A stretch of DNA of 64,000 nucleotides from Marivirga sericea (lineage in GTDB: Bacteria > Bacteroidota > Bacteroidia > Cytophagales > Cyclobacteriaceae): assembly GCF_900177665.1 (NCBI RefSeq), contig NZ_FXAW01000001.1, positions 62,001-126,000 of the forward strand, written 5' to 3'. Below are positions 9,215 through 18,261 of this stretch, in pieces. The translations under genes were made by a program, and so were the position numbers. Under the pieces are notes generated by a model that saw only the letters and a list, made by a program, of their open reading frames with translations, had not been told where the DNA came from and searched no databases. Within the stretch, counting starts at the first letter, position 1, and the number at the start of each line of letters is the position of its first letter.

Positions 9215-9484
9215 CTCGTATCAAACTCATAAAAGACATTTGTTATATTTTTTTTACGGAAGAAGATGTGATTTTCTGATATTCAATTATAGATAACAAT
9301 TGTAATGATAAATTAGAATATCGTTAAAAATGACGGTAAATTGTAATATAGTTATACAGAGCAATGCTTATGCAAGTTATCTTATAGCTCCGTTTAAGCA
9401 TGCAGACAAATTATATTCTTTAGTGCAAGTTTGCAGTAGAAATGGTAGTGCTAGAAGCGCAGTTGCTTTTTTAATCATTTGCAC

Positions 9485-9925
9485 TCATTTAAATGGTATT
9501 GCTTGCTTAAAATCCGACGGGGTTATTTTGTAAGAGTAAATAAATATGCCATTTTCTTTCCTACGTTTATAACCGTAACATTCTCTCACTGGATCACCAT
9601 TTATAGCCTTTTCCATACAGTCAGAAGGTAAATCTTCATATAGTTACCTCAGAGAGTCTTGAAAAATAATTTCTCCAAATGCTAATCTTGTTGTCCAGTC
9701 TAAAGAACAATATTCACTCGCTCCAAAAAAGCAACTACCCTCTATATTGAGAGAATCCTGCGGCATGATTTCATATTGAAAGCTTTCAGCTCGTTCATCT
9801 CCGTAAATAATTATTTCCAACCTATAATCGGTTTCGTTAATGATTCTTCTAATTGCTGTCTGCTCATTTACTTCATGACATGCTGATAATAAGAATAGGA
9901 ATAAAAGTGGTGTTAAATATTTCAA
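9485..9925 (-). pseudogene. Lipoprotein gene interrupted by an in-frame stop; damaged paralogue of the lipoprotein at 10151-10633
   Basis: The frame starts at 9925 with a lipoprotein signal (LFLLSACHE) and runs 93 codons to a TAA at 9644-9646. Beyond that stop the same frame continues open for about 52 codons to a TGA at 9485-9487, and the continuation still resembles the intact paralogue. The resemblance covers RIINETD versus RIIDNQTD, CSLDW versus CNPVARW, and an end IYSYKITPSDFKQA versus VFTIEESDYELA. This points to a nonsense mutation rather than a naturally short gene. It is the second unit of a local tandem duplication. Readthrough or a shorter functional product cannot be excluded. Confidence 0.65.
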
Positions 9926-10110
9926 AGTTGATTATCCTCCCTGATTTGGTCATAAAAACTTGAAATAGCTGTTAATAGACTCTCAGTTGAATTGATATAA
10001 TTGTTGCGTAAATGGGTGGCAATGCCCGAGAGTGTAGTTCGACTGTAAAGTGCCAGTTGAATTTGTTCTAAAGTGTGGGCTCTCATTTTATTTGAGAAAA
10101 ACAAAAGCAT
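9922..10110 (-). pseudogene. Duplicated C-terminal fragment of the metalloprotease-like gene
   Basis: A 62-codon frame. From residue 11 it copies the end of the protein encoded at 10633-12252: HTLEQIQLALYSRTTLSG matches YTLEQIQGALDRRTTLSG, and THLRNNYINSTES is identical. The catalytic part is absent. The first ten codons (MLLFFSNKMR) are unrelated junction sequence. It overlaps the downstream broken lipoprotein gene by ATGA, keeping the coupling seen in the complete copy. It is most likely a remnant of a tandem duplication. Confidence 0.75.
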
Positions 10111-10150
10111 AAGATTTTAGCCTAATGCTTCTGTATTAACCATTTTTTAT

Positions 10151-10633
10151 TTAAAACTTCTCTGCCAGTTCATAATCAGATTCTTCGATAGTGAAAACAA
10201 AAACCTTATCTTCTATTTCCTCATAACCATTATTGGCTACGTCTGGATTATTGAAAATGTTAAAATCCATGATGTTCTTTTTGTTGATCTCACTGCAATA
10301 AGCATCTGATATGCAGTATGTAAGTACACTCTCATTGTCAAAAATAACCTGGACTGAATCAGCCCCTTCGGACCATCTTGCAACAGGGTTACAGTTTTGT
10401 ACTTGACCCCTTTCAATATCACACATGCTTTTCAAAGTGTCTGCACTATTTTCGGCAATTTTAATTTTCTCAAATAAGTTATTGGATACCCATATATTTA
10501 TCTCTACCAATTTATCAGTTTGATTATCAATTATCCTAGTAACCATTATCGTAGATTCCTGATGGCATGCATTTATAGATAGACAGAAACACAAAAGCCA
10601 AACTATTCTTATTATATTCTTCATAGTCTTCAT
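10151..10633 (-). CDS. Hypothetical lipoprotein, intact copy
   Basis: A 160-residue protein with a lipoprotein signal (LLCFCLSINACHQE; lipidated Cys near residue 23). A second in-frame ATG at 10624 is an equally good start. Four further cysteines in the mature part may form disulphides. The start overlaps the stop of the metalloprotease gene (TAATG), so both are made together, probably as an envelope protease and a partner. I recognise no family. Confidence 0.7.
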   Translation of the reverse strand: MKTMKNIIRIVWLLCFCLSINACHQESTIMVTRIIDNQTDKLVEINIWVSNNLFEKIKIAENSADTLKSMCDIERGQVQNCNPVARWSEGADSVQVIFDNESVLTYCISDAYCSEINKKNIMDFNIFNNPDVANNGYEEIEDKVFVFTIEESDYELAEKF

Positions 10634-12252
10634 TAATTATCCTCTCTAATATCATTGTAAAAACTGGTAACAGCTGTTAATCTACTCTCAGTTGAATTGA
10701 TATAATTGTTGCGTAAATGGGTGGCAACACCCGAGAGAGTGGTTCTTCTATCCAAAGCACCTTGAATTTGTTCTAAAGTATATCCTTCAACATCATCATC
10801 GGCAAAGTCTAAATTACCATTATTATCATTTCTTTGGTTAGAATTATCAATCAGGTCAATAAAGTATGGTGTGTACTTCCAACTATCATCACCACAACAC
10901 TCAATACCTGGTCTATCTTCGTCAATCAAACCATTCACTTGAGCAGGATAATACGGTAAAGTAAAATAGTACTCTACAGCTGTAGCCCAACTTTCTCCTT
11001 CAATGCCTATACTTAATATCGCATTTGCAGGTGATTTTAAAAAGTGAGAAACATGTGCGAGTTCATGCATGGTTACCTCATACAAGTCGTCTGTTAAAAG
11101 CCTATTACCATTATCAAATCTAGTATAAATTTTCACATCATTTCTCAAGACATTAAAGGTTGGGGATATGGGGATATGCCGCGCAACACCCAAAGCATTT
11201 GATCTCCCGCTTCTCAGTATGGGCCGTATTTTAGCCGTCACCAAAACCCCGGGTAATTTTAATCGATGTCTTGACGCTTGCGTTCTAAAATGGTAAATAG
11301 CGTTTAAGATGGTAGTGCTATTCCAAGCTACTGATTCGTTACCAAAGGGAATGTTCCAGTTCCAGGCACCTCTTCTTTTGGGTCCGTTCAAGTTTATGGA
11401 AAAACCTTTCCAGTCCGTTACTTTATGTCCTGCCGTTTCCACCTCAATAGAGTAATTTACCTCTCCTCTAAACCTTTTAGAAATTCTAAACTGTCCGTTG
11501 GTAACGCTTGTATTAGCCGACCCCCATTTAAGCAACTTTCGGGCTCTTACTTTACAATATCGTACAGGAACATCTCCTCTATCTACACCAGTTCCAAATC
11601 CAGTTCTCTCTTCAACCTGAATTCTTCCAGATGGATTCCATCTCGAGGCACTTCTGCCATTAAGCAGGCTCTCTTCATCCAGATTATTGGTGATCCTTAG
11701 GGACTCATATTCCAGAGCGTCCCATACGTCATAAAGCATTCGATTTGGTGCATCGTCATTTTCTTCATCCATCATAAATACTTCATCCAATACTTCGTAT
11801 TTAATGGCAGGAAATTCATAGTCGACTGGCACTACCGTATATAGCCATGTGAAAGCTTGGCCATCTAATTTAGGATCGTGATACCACTGCCCCATCACCT
11901 CAATTTCATAAAGCAAGGGATGATCAAATAAAACCAACGTAGTATCGTCTTCTAGCTGAATCGTTTGGGTTGTATCGCTTGGAAGAAAACGCACATATAA
12001 ATGTGTGGTATTAATTTCCAACTCCTCAGCAAAGCGAGCATTTCGGAGTAAGTTGTTTAAAGCCTTTTTCATATTTTCAACAGAATAAGGGTTTTGCAAT
12101 TGCTTACCTAAAACGATTTTTTCGCCTTTTAAGTATTCCTCCGAAATGTAAACGAGCTTTTTGTTTAATTCCTCTTCGCGGTGACACGCCAATGAGTTAA
12201 ATAGGACTATCACTAATAGTGCTATTCTAAGGAGATGGTTGAATTTATTCAC
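10633..12252 (-). CDS. Putative zinc metalloprotease lipoprotein
   Basis: A 539-residue protein with a lipoprotein signal ending at Cys near residue 24 (LFNSLACHREE). A zincin motif HELAH is at residues 396-400 (His396, Glu397, His400), with His403 nearby. Glu418 or Glu420 in the following segment IEGESWATAVEYY could be the third ligand. The N-terminal 350 residues look mainly beta. It is probably attached to a cell-envelope membrane; the substrate is unknown. It is coupled to a small lipoprotein gene, and its last 53 codons are duplicated just downstream. Confidence 0.72.
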   Translation of the reverse strand: MNKFNHLLRIALLVIVLFNSLACHREEELNKKLVYISEEYLKGEKIVLGKQLQNPYSVENMKKALNNLLRNARFAEELEINTTHLYVRFLPSDTTQTIQLEDDTTLVLFDHPLLYEIEVMGQWYHDPKLDGQAFTWLYTVVPVDYEFPAIKYEVLDEVFMMDEENDDAPNRMLYDVWDALEYESLRITNNLDEESLLNGRSASRWNPSGRIQVEERTGFGTGVDRGDVPVRYCKVRARKLLKWGSANTSVTNGQFRISKRFRGEVNYSIEVETAGHKVTDWKGFSINLNGPKRRGAWNWNIPFGNESVAWNSTTILNAIYHFRTQASRHRLKLPGVLVTAKIRPILRSGRSNALGVARHIPISPTFNVLRNDVKIYTRFDNGNRLLTDDLYEVTMHELAHVSHFLKSPANAILSIGIEGESWATAVEYYFTLPYYPAQVNGLIDEDRPGIECCGDDSWKYTPYFIDLIDNSNQRNDNNGNLDFADDDVEGYTLEQIQGALDRRTTLSGVATHLRNNYINSTESRLTAVTSFYNDIREDN

Positions 12253-12373
12253 GTAGTAATTATATTATTTTAATTCGACTTTAAATATACAATCGTCAAT
12301 AAAATAAACTAGCAACCTAGTAGATTTTTATCATAAATAATTTTTACTGATATTGAAATTGCTATGGTGAAAC

Positions 12374-12400
12374 AAAAAAAGCAGCCTTAATTGGCTGCCT
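12374..12400 (-). terminator. Rho-independent terminator after the HlyD gene
   Basis: On the minus strand GGCAGCC, a six-base loop AATTAA and GGCTGC form a hairpin followed by seven Ts. It lies about 30 bases past the HlyD stop and ends the serine dehydratase-TolC-HlyD transcription unit. Confidence 0.88.
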
Positions 12401-12431
12401 TCATGATTTTGCAAGTAATTATCTATAGCTA

Positions 12432-13775
12432 TTATTCTTCTTTTTTTGCTTTCCCTTTATTATTCTTTACTTCTACTAAATCCCCGTCTTCTAAGGTTTT
12501 AGAAATAGCTAAGAATGGTCCTTTTACTATGGTTTGTCCGGCAGTTAATCCATTAACTTGAATGAACTCAAAATCGCTAATTCCCGTTTTAACTTCTGTC
12601 ATTTTAACAGTGTTGTCATCCTGAACTACAAATACTACTTCCTGCTCTTTTTTAGGAGCCCTGGCATTACTTTCAGCCTCAGAAGAAGTTGAATCCTTTT
12701 TAACCTCAGGAGATCGTAAGGTAACCGAAGAAAGAGGGACAGTCAGGATATCTTTTTTAGTTTCTGTCATGATTTCGACACTAGCAGTCATCCCTGGTCT
12801 AAATGGAGAGTCACCTTCATCATTGATTAGGTCGTTATAAGAAGAATTTAGGATTTTTACTTTAACCTCAAATTCAGTTACGGCATCTTGAGATGCTTTA
12901 TCGTTGGCGGTGTTAGCAATGGCAGTAACCACCCCTTTAAATTCTTTCTCCATATAGGTATAAGAATCAACTTCAATATTTGCTGTATCCCCAATATTAA
13001 TCCTAATGATATCATTTTCATTAACATCAACACGAACTTCCATGTTGTTAAGATTGGCAATTCTCATCATTTCAGTACCTGCCATTTGTTGCGTCCCTAC
13101 TACTCGCTCACCGAGCTCTACGCTCAATTTAGATACAGTTCCGTCTACAGGAGAATAGATGGTTGTTCTTCTCAAATTTTCATTTGCTTCATCTACTGTA
13201 GCCTGACTACTTTTAACAGTGTACCTTGCAGCTAATACATTTTTTTCAGAAGCTACTTTGTCATTCTGTGCCACTTGATAATTCGCCACAGCAGATTCAT
13301 AATCTGAGGTAGAAATCACTTTTTCTTCATAAAGCTTTTTCTGGCGCTCGAAGGTTTGTTTTGCTTGAGTTAGTTGAGCTTTTGCTCTTTCAAGTGATGC
13401 TTCTGATTGAGCTAGAGTTGCTTTTTGCTGATTGAGATTAGCTTTCGATCTTTCTAATGCACTTACAAAGTTATCAGGTCTGATTTTAACTAATAGATCA
13501 CCTTTATTGACAGGATCTCCTTCTTCCACTGCCAGTTCAGTAATCTCTCCCGCCACATCCGGACTCAATTTAACTTCTACCACTGGCTGAACGGTACCAC
13601 TGGCATTTACTTTTTCAATTATGGTTCTTTTTTGCACTTCTTCCACTTCAACAGTGGTCGATGGCGGTTGACCTATAACACCTGATTTCTTTCCTATAAT
13701 TGCTGCTACTATTAGAACTACAACAATTCCAACTAGGATATATAATGTTTTTTTATTTGATTTTTTCTTAGCCAT
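12432..13775 (-). CDS. HlyD/RND-type periplasmic adaptor (efflux)
   Basis: A 447-residue membrane fusion protein. It has one N-terminal membrane anchor (about 9-28), a lipoyl half-motif (VKLSPDVAGEITELAVEEGDPV begins near 64), a long coiled-coil hairpin (about 105-205), the second lipoyl half (TIYSPVDGTVSKLSVELGE) and a beta-barrel domain. The C-terminus is rich in Lys/Glu. It starts two bases after the TolC gene ends, so the pair is one operon. No ABC or RND pump gene follows; the strong terminator comes next. The inner-membrane partner must be encoded elsewhere, possibly the permeases at 47-64 kb. Confidence 0.9.
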   Translation of the reverse strand: MAKKKSNKKTLYILVGIVVVLIVAAIIGKKSGVIGQPPSTTVEVEEVQKRTIIEKVNASGTVQPVVEVKLSPDVAGEITELAVEEGDPVNKGDLLVKIRPDNFVSALERSKANLNQQKATLAQSEASLERAKAQLTQAKQTFERQKKLYEEKVISTSDYESAVANYQVAQNDKVASEKNVLAARYTVKSSQATVDEANENLRRTTIYSPVDGTVSKLSVELGERVVGTQQMAGTEMMRIANLNNMEVRVDVNENDIIRINIGDTANIEVDSYTYMEKEFKGVVTAIANTANDKASQDAVTEFEVKVKILNSSYNDLINDEGDSPFRPGMTASVEIMTETKKDILTVPLSSVTLRSPEVKKDSTSSEAESNARAPKKEQEVVFVVQDDNTVKMTEVKTGISDFEFIQVNGLTAGQTIVKGPFLAISKTLEDGDLVEVKNNKGKAKKEE

Positions 13776-13777
13776 GG

Positions 13778-15208
13778 TTAAAAGTTTAAAGGTTTCCCTT
13801 GATAAAAGTCCAGTACTTTAAGTTTAAATATGTAATCGTATTTTGCTCTAATGAGATCAGATTTTACTCTTTCGAAGTCATTTTTTATTTGTGTAAACTC
13901 TACCGCATCACTTGCGCCAAGTTCTAATCTTTGCTCTGCATTTCTAAAACTGAGTTCAGAGGCTTCAAAACTATTTTTCAATGCTTCATATGATTTTGCT
14001 GCTGCTTTTACATCTAAGTAAGCTTGTTCTATGGTTTGCTGTAACTGATTTTTAACGGAAGTCAATTGGTATTCGCTTCTTTTTTCGCTAATAATAGCTT
14101 GCTGAACATTGTTTTTTACTTGAAATCTACTAAAAATAGGAATATTCAAACTTAGTCCTACAAATCTTCTTTGATTAAAATCTAATTGATTTAAATAAGT
14201 ATTATCTGTAAATTCGGAAGGAACTTCCTGCTGCGTAACGACCACCTCTCCTGTATTTTGAACAACTCCTACAGGACGAGTGATTGTAATATTTTCAGAA
14301 CCTAAAACTGGGAATTGCTCCGGTGCAGCATCAGAGTAGTTTGTGGATATTCCAGCATTTAGGCTCAAAGAGGGATAATAGCCGCTTCTTGCTACTCCAA
14401 TACCTCTAATGGCACTTTCTTTTCTGTATTCAGCAGCTTTTATTACTGGTTGATTTTGTAAAGCATACTGATAAACATTTGAAGAAGATTCCATTAACTC
14501 TCCTTCATTTGGTTCTGGTAAATTCGGTATTTCAATATCAAAAGACTGCTCTGCAGGTATCTGCAGCGCTTGCTTTAACTGCAGATAGGAGATATTCAAA
14601 TTATTCTCTGCTCTAACTACTTCTAACTCATCATTTGCCTTTTGTTGTCGGATTTGCAAAAGATCAGCTTGTGCTAAAGCCCCAATTTCCACCTGCTTTT
14701 CGATTCTACTTTCTTGGCTTTCAGTTGTCAATAGTCTCAGCTTAGCAGTTTCTAGCAATTCTTTATTGAAAAGGATGTTAGTGTAAAATGTAACCACATT
14801 TAAAGTGACGTCATTTTGAACGCTTTGCAAATCCTGTCTTGCCGCTAATTCCCCATACTGATCCCTTTTGATACTGTTATAACGCTGGAAACCGTCAAAT
14901 AGAGGTAAACTTGCATTTAGACCAGCATTTTGAGAGTTGATACCTCTATCTATGATAGTGTTCGTGAAAGGATCAATAGAACGACCAGTGGAAGTATTAA
15001 CCCCCAAATTTCCGTTTACTCCGGGTAGATTACTCATTTTAGAACCGAATAAATTGATTTCGGCACTTTCTACATCTAATCCGGATTGTTTGACCTGAAG
15101 ATTATTCTCCAAGGCATAATCAACACATTTCTGCAATGACCATTTGTCTTGACCGTTTGCATTGAGTCCGATAGTCAAGAAAAAAATTACGATAAAAGTT
15201 CTAAGCAT
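13778..15208 (-). CDS. TolC family outer-membrane efflux protein
   Basis: About 476 residues with a clear signal peptide (IVIFFLTIGLNANGQ) and the TolC opening WSLQKCVDYALENNLQVKQ. Two OEP repeats with long helices follow. I use the ATG at 15206-15208. A start 48 bases upstream would add a hydrophobic peptide overlapping the preceding gene and would spoil the signal peptide. It forms the outer-membrane channel for the HlyD-type adaptor encoded next. Confidence 0.9.
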   Translation of the reverse strand: MLRTFIVIFFLTIGLNANGQDKWSLQKCVDYALENNLQVKQSGLDVESAEINLFGSKMSNLPGVNGNLGVNTSTGRSIDPFTNTIIDRGINSQNAGLNASLPLFDGFQRYNSIKRDQYGELAARQDLQSVQNDVTLNVVTFYTNILFNKELLETAKLRLLTTESQESRIEKQVEIGALAQADLLQIRQQKANDELEVVRAENNLNISYLQLKQALQIPAEQSFDIEIPNLPEPNEGELMESSSNVYQYALQNQPVIKAAEYRKESAIRGIGVARSGYYPSLSLNAGISTNYSDAAPEQFPVLGSENITITRPVGVVQNTGEVVVTQQEVPSEFTDNTYLNQLDFNQRRFVGLSLNIPIFSRFQVKNNVQQAIISEKRSEYQLTSVKNQLQQTIEQAYLDVKAAAKSYEALKNSFEASELSFRNAEQRLELGASDAVEFTQIKNDFERVKSDLIRAKYDYIFKLKVLDFYQGKPLNF

Positions 15209-15224
15209 AATTATAATTAATAGT

Positions 15225-15902
15225 TTACATGTCAATATCTGGTATATAGATAACATCCATTACCCAGTCCAGACTTTTAAGGTATTCAAGTGTAATAGTT
15301 TTTAATCCAGTATCCATCTCAATTGCTAAACAAGCAATATCATTTTTACCTTTACGGGAAACGCTCATCGTGGCTATATTGGCAGCATCATTACTGATTA
15401 TATTTGAAATAAAAGCGATACTTCCTTTTGTATCTTTAGCAGTAATGATCAATGTATGCGAAGCGGCTGTAATGTTTGCTGTAAATCCATTGACTTTGGA
15501 AATGTTGATAACGCCTCCTCCCAAGCTCTCACCTATAACTTCAACCTTATTCTCCCCCTTAGTTAGATGCAATTTAATTGTATTGGGGTGATAGGTACCA
15601 GCACTTCCGACAGATTTGAAAGTATACTTTAGTCCAGCCTCTTCTGCTAACTCAAATGCTTTTTTGATCCGAATATCATCCGTTTTGTAATTTAAAAGAC
15701 CTGCTACTATAGCTTTGTCGCTTCCATGTCCTTCATAAGTACGAGCAAACGAATTATAGAAAGTGATGATAGCTTCATCAGGGATTCCGCCTAAAACCTT
15801 TAGCGCTGCACGTGCAATTCTTACGACTCCGGCGGTATGTGAACTTGAGGGACCAATCATTACGGGGCCAATCATATCAAAAATACTACTTCTTTCTGCC
15901 AT
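15225..15902 (-). CDS. sdaAB: L-serine dehydratase, iron-sulfur type, beta subunit
   Basis: A 225-residue protein. The N-terminal domain carries the family signature IGPVMIGPSSSHTAGVVRIA (residues about 11-30). A C-terminal ACT domain begins near residue 150 (HTLIITAKDTKGSIAFI). In the two-subunit enzyme this chain works with an iron-sulfur alpha chain to turn L-serine into pyruvate and ammonia. No alpha gene lies beside it here. TolC follows closely, suggesting shared transcription. Confidence 0.88.
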   Translation of the reverse strand: MAERSSIFDMIGPVMIGPSSSHTAGVVRIARAALKVLGGIPDEAIITFYNSFARTYEGHGSDKAIVAGLLNYKTDDIRIKKAFELAEEAGLKYTFKSVGSAGTYHPNTIKLHLTKGENKVEVIGESLGGGVINISKVNGFTANITAASHTLIITAKDTKGSIAFISNIISNDAANIATMSVSRKGKNDIACLAIEMDTGLKTITLEYLKSLDWVMDVIYIPDIDM

Positions 15903-15995
15903 TTTTTAAAATAAAACCCAATATTAGACAATTAATTGCAGTGGCAAAAGTATTATTGATGAATGGATTAAGGAAGTTTTAAATGAGAAATATAT

Positions 15996-16817
15996 ATGAT
16001 TAATTACAACGGTAATTTAATCCCTTCTGGTTCAGAGACTTTGGAGGTTTCGAACCGGGCTTTTCAATACGGGGATGGAATTTTTGAAACGATAATTTTT
16101 AGGAAGAAGGAAATCATGTTTTTCAATGAGCATTGGGAAAGAATTTTAGAGGGGTTAGCATGTTTGAAAATCAATTTGCCTTTTAAAAAGGAAGCATTGA
16201 AAAATACGCTTCTTGATTTATTAGATGTCAACGGTTTAATGCGGCAATCAGCTAGAATGAAGCTCTACATTTGGAGAAAGCCAGGTGGTCTATATGCTCC
16301 TGAGCAGCAGGATGCGCAATTTTTGGTGACAGCTGAACAATCACAAAGAAAGAAAATACAGAAATTCGATAGGGTGGGCATTGCTAAGACTGTTTTCTTG
16401 CAAAACTCAGCTTTCAGCCATTTGAAGACGCTATCAGCCTTGCCTTATGTAATTGCAGGTCTGGAAAAGCAAGAGCGAAAATTCGAAGAACTTATATTGC
16501 TCAGTCAGGATGGCTTTATTGCAGAAGCCTCTTCTTCTAATATCTATTTTTTCAATCTCGAAAAAAGGACAATTTATACGCCTTCATTAAAAAATGGATG
16601 TATTAATGGCGTTAGCAGAAGGCATCTTCTGAAAAGTGCAGATAAATTTGACTTGAAGGTGCAGGAAATAATGTGGAAACTGGAGGATTTAACTGCAGAT
16701 TTATCTGTTTTCACTATTAATGTGGCAGGTATTAATTGTATTCAAAAGATTGAAATGAAGAAAATGCAAGAGGGTACGGAAGGAATAAGAATATTGGAGG
16801 AGATTTTTAAGTGGTGA
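15996..16817 (+). CDS. Class IV PLP aminotransferase, aminodeoxychorismate lyase-like
   Basis: A 273-residue fold-type IV enzyme. The N-terminus has the usual NRAFQYGDGIFETI block, the candidate PLP lysine is Lys144 (SHLKTLSALPYV), and the substrate/cofactor block is EASSSNIYFF. Its length and divergence from BCAT proteins favour a 4-amino-4-deoxychorismate lyase or D-amino-acid-transaminase-like role. The substrate cannot be settled by eye. It is divergently transcribed from the serine dehydratase gene. Confidence 0.82.
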   Translation: MINYNGNLIPSGSETLEVSNRAFQYGDGIFETIIFRKKEIMFFNEHWERILEGLACLKINLPFKKEALKNTLLDLLDVNGLMRQSARMKLYIWRKPGGLYAPEQQDAQFLVTAEQSQRKKIQKFDRVGIAKTVFLQNSAFSHLKTLSALPYVIAGLEKQERKFEELILLSQDGFIAEASSSNIYFFNLEKRTIYTPSLKNGCINGVSRRHLLKSADKFDLKVQEIMWKLEDLTADLSVFTINVAGINCIQKIEMKKMQEGTEGIRILEEIFKW

Positions 16818-16818
16818 T

Positions 16819-17262
16819 TTAGGTATTCGAAAATGGTGGAATGTCTTTTTCAAAAATCAGTTTTCCGGCATCCGGTCTGAAGCAATAGTGCTCCATTCCA
16901 TTAGTAATGATCATATATTTCGCAGGTAACTGACGATAGTAATTAGAGATTTGAGAAAAAGCTTTGTCTGTTATTTTAACCTCTGGAGCTTTACATTCTA
17001 CCAAAAAATGGGGTTTCATTTCTCTGTTGTAGACTACTAAATCTGTTCTTTTCCTTCTTTCGTGATATTTTAAGCCTGATTCCATTTTCACAAGACTAGC
17101 AGGATAGGATTTATCTTGAATCAAGTACTGTAAAAAATGCTGTCGCACCCATTCTTCGGGTGTTAAAACCAAATACTTCTTCCTGATCGGATCAAAAATA
17201 TGTATCTTGCCGTCCATTTTACGCAAGTTCACATCATAAGGTGGAAGATTTAATTTTTGCAT
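16819..17262 (-). CDS. HSDR_N-like PD-(D/E)xK nuclease-fold protein
   Basis: A 147-residue protein resembling the N-terminal nuclease domain of type I restriction R subunits. RTDLVVYN supplies the Asp, VECKAPEV supplies the E-x-K pair, and the YYRQLPAKYMIITNGMEHYC segment is typical. Such stand-alone proteins are widespread in Bacteroidota near housekeeping genes and have no helicase part. The role is unknown; it converges with the aminotransferase gene, one base away. Confidence 0.78.
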   Translation of the reverse strand: MQKLNLPPYDVNLRKMDGKIHIFDPIRKKYLVLTPEEWVRQHFLQYLIQDKSYPASLVKMESGLKYHERRKRTDLVVYNREMKPHFLVECKAPEVKITDKAFSQISNYYRQLPAKYMIITNGMEHYCFRPDAGKLIFEKDIPPFSNT

Positions 17263-17329
17263 TCGTTTCGCTTAACTTTGTGGCAATTTAAATGCAAATT
17301 ACTGACAATTATTTAATCAAAACTCATAA

Positions 17330-18124
17330 ATGAAGACAAAAAAAGAAATCGTAGACAATTGGTTACCACGTTACACAGGAACTGGATTAGATGAATTTGG
17401 AGAGTATATTTTACTGACCAATTTCATTAACTATGTAGAAATGTTCGCTAAGCAGTATGACGTGGAAATCAAAGGGCGAGATAAACCAATGCAAACTGCT
17501 ACAGCGGAAGGAATCACCATTATTAATTTTGGAATGGGGAGTTCCGTTGCCGCTACAGTAATGGATTTACTTTCTTCTATTATGCCTAAAGCAGTATTGT
17601 TTTTAGGTAAATGTGGTGGGATTAAGAAAAAGTCGAAAATTGGTGATTTGATTTTACCTCTTGCCGGAATAAGAGGTGAGGGGACAAGTAATGATTATAT
17701 GCCGCCTGAGGTTCCTGCATTACCATCTTTTCGTTTGCAAAGAGCGGTTTCTTCGATGATCAAGAAGCATGAAATGGATTACTATACAGGAACAGTATTC
17801 ACTACCAACAGAAGAGTGTGGGAGCATGATGATGAGTTTAAAGACTATCTCAGAAGGATCAGAGCTATGGCAGTCGATATGGAAACAGCTACTATATTAA
17901 CTGTAGGCTTTGTGAATAGCATTCCAAGAGGTGCTTTACTGTTAGTTTCAGATAATCCTATGACTCCGGAAGGTGTGAAAACGGCCCAAAGTGACCAAAA
18001 AGTCACCGGTAGTTATGTCAATTACCACCTTCAAATCGGAATTGACGCTTTGATTGAATTGAAGAATTCGGGAGAATCAGTGAAGCATTTGAAATTTACT
18101 GAAACTTTGTTTGATCAGGATTAA
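17330..18124 (+). CDS. amn: AMP nucleosidase
   Basis: A 264-residue enzyme of the nucleoside phosphorylase fold. It splits AMP into adenine and ribose 5-phosphate in the cytoplasm. Landmarks are NFGMGSSVAATVMDLL, FLGKCGGIKKKSKIGDLILP, MAVDMETATI (the metal/ribose glutamate region) and LLLVSDNPMT. The short form without the long N-terminal domain is the usual Bacteroidota version. It has its own intergenic region on both sides. Confidence 0.93.
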   Translation: MKTKKEIVDNWLPRYTGTGLDEFGEYILLTNFINYVEMFAKQYDVEIKGRDKPMQTATAEGITIINFGMGSSVAATVMDLLSSIMPKAVLFLGKCGGIKKKSKIGDLILPLAGIRGEGTSNDYMPPEVPALPSFRLQRAVSSMIKKHEMDYYTGTVFTTNRRVWEHDDEFKDYLRRIRAMAVDMETATILTVGFVNSIPRGALLLVSDNPMTPEGVKTAQSDQKVTGSYVNYHLQIGIDALIELKNSGESVKHLKFTETLFDQD

Positions 18125-18261
18125 TAACATACACCTAACAAGTTCTAACTACAGCTAAATCTTAATGATAGAGGGCTTACTGTGAGCGATAAATTCAAAT
18201 TATATCCAATGGTTTTATAATGCTTCAAAAGTGAATAAGCCTTCACTTAATACATAATTCA

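Noticed and set aside
9330-9533. A 67-codon plus-strand ORF
   Set aside because: It is antisense to the still-recognisable tail of the broken lipoprotein gene (9485-9643) and has no family resemblance or coding-like composition.
15225-15902. Full two-subunit serine dehydratase operon
   Set aside because: Only the beta subunit is present; the neighbours are TolC and an aminotransferase, so no alpha subunit is annotated.
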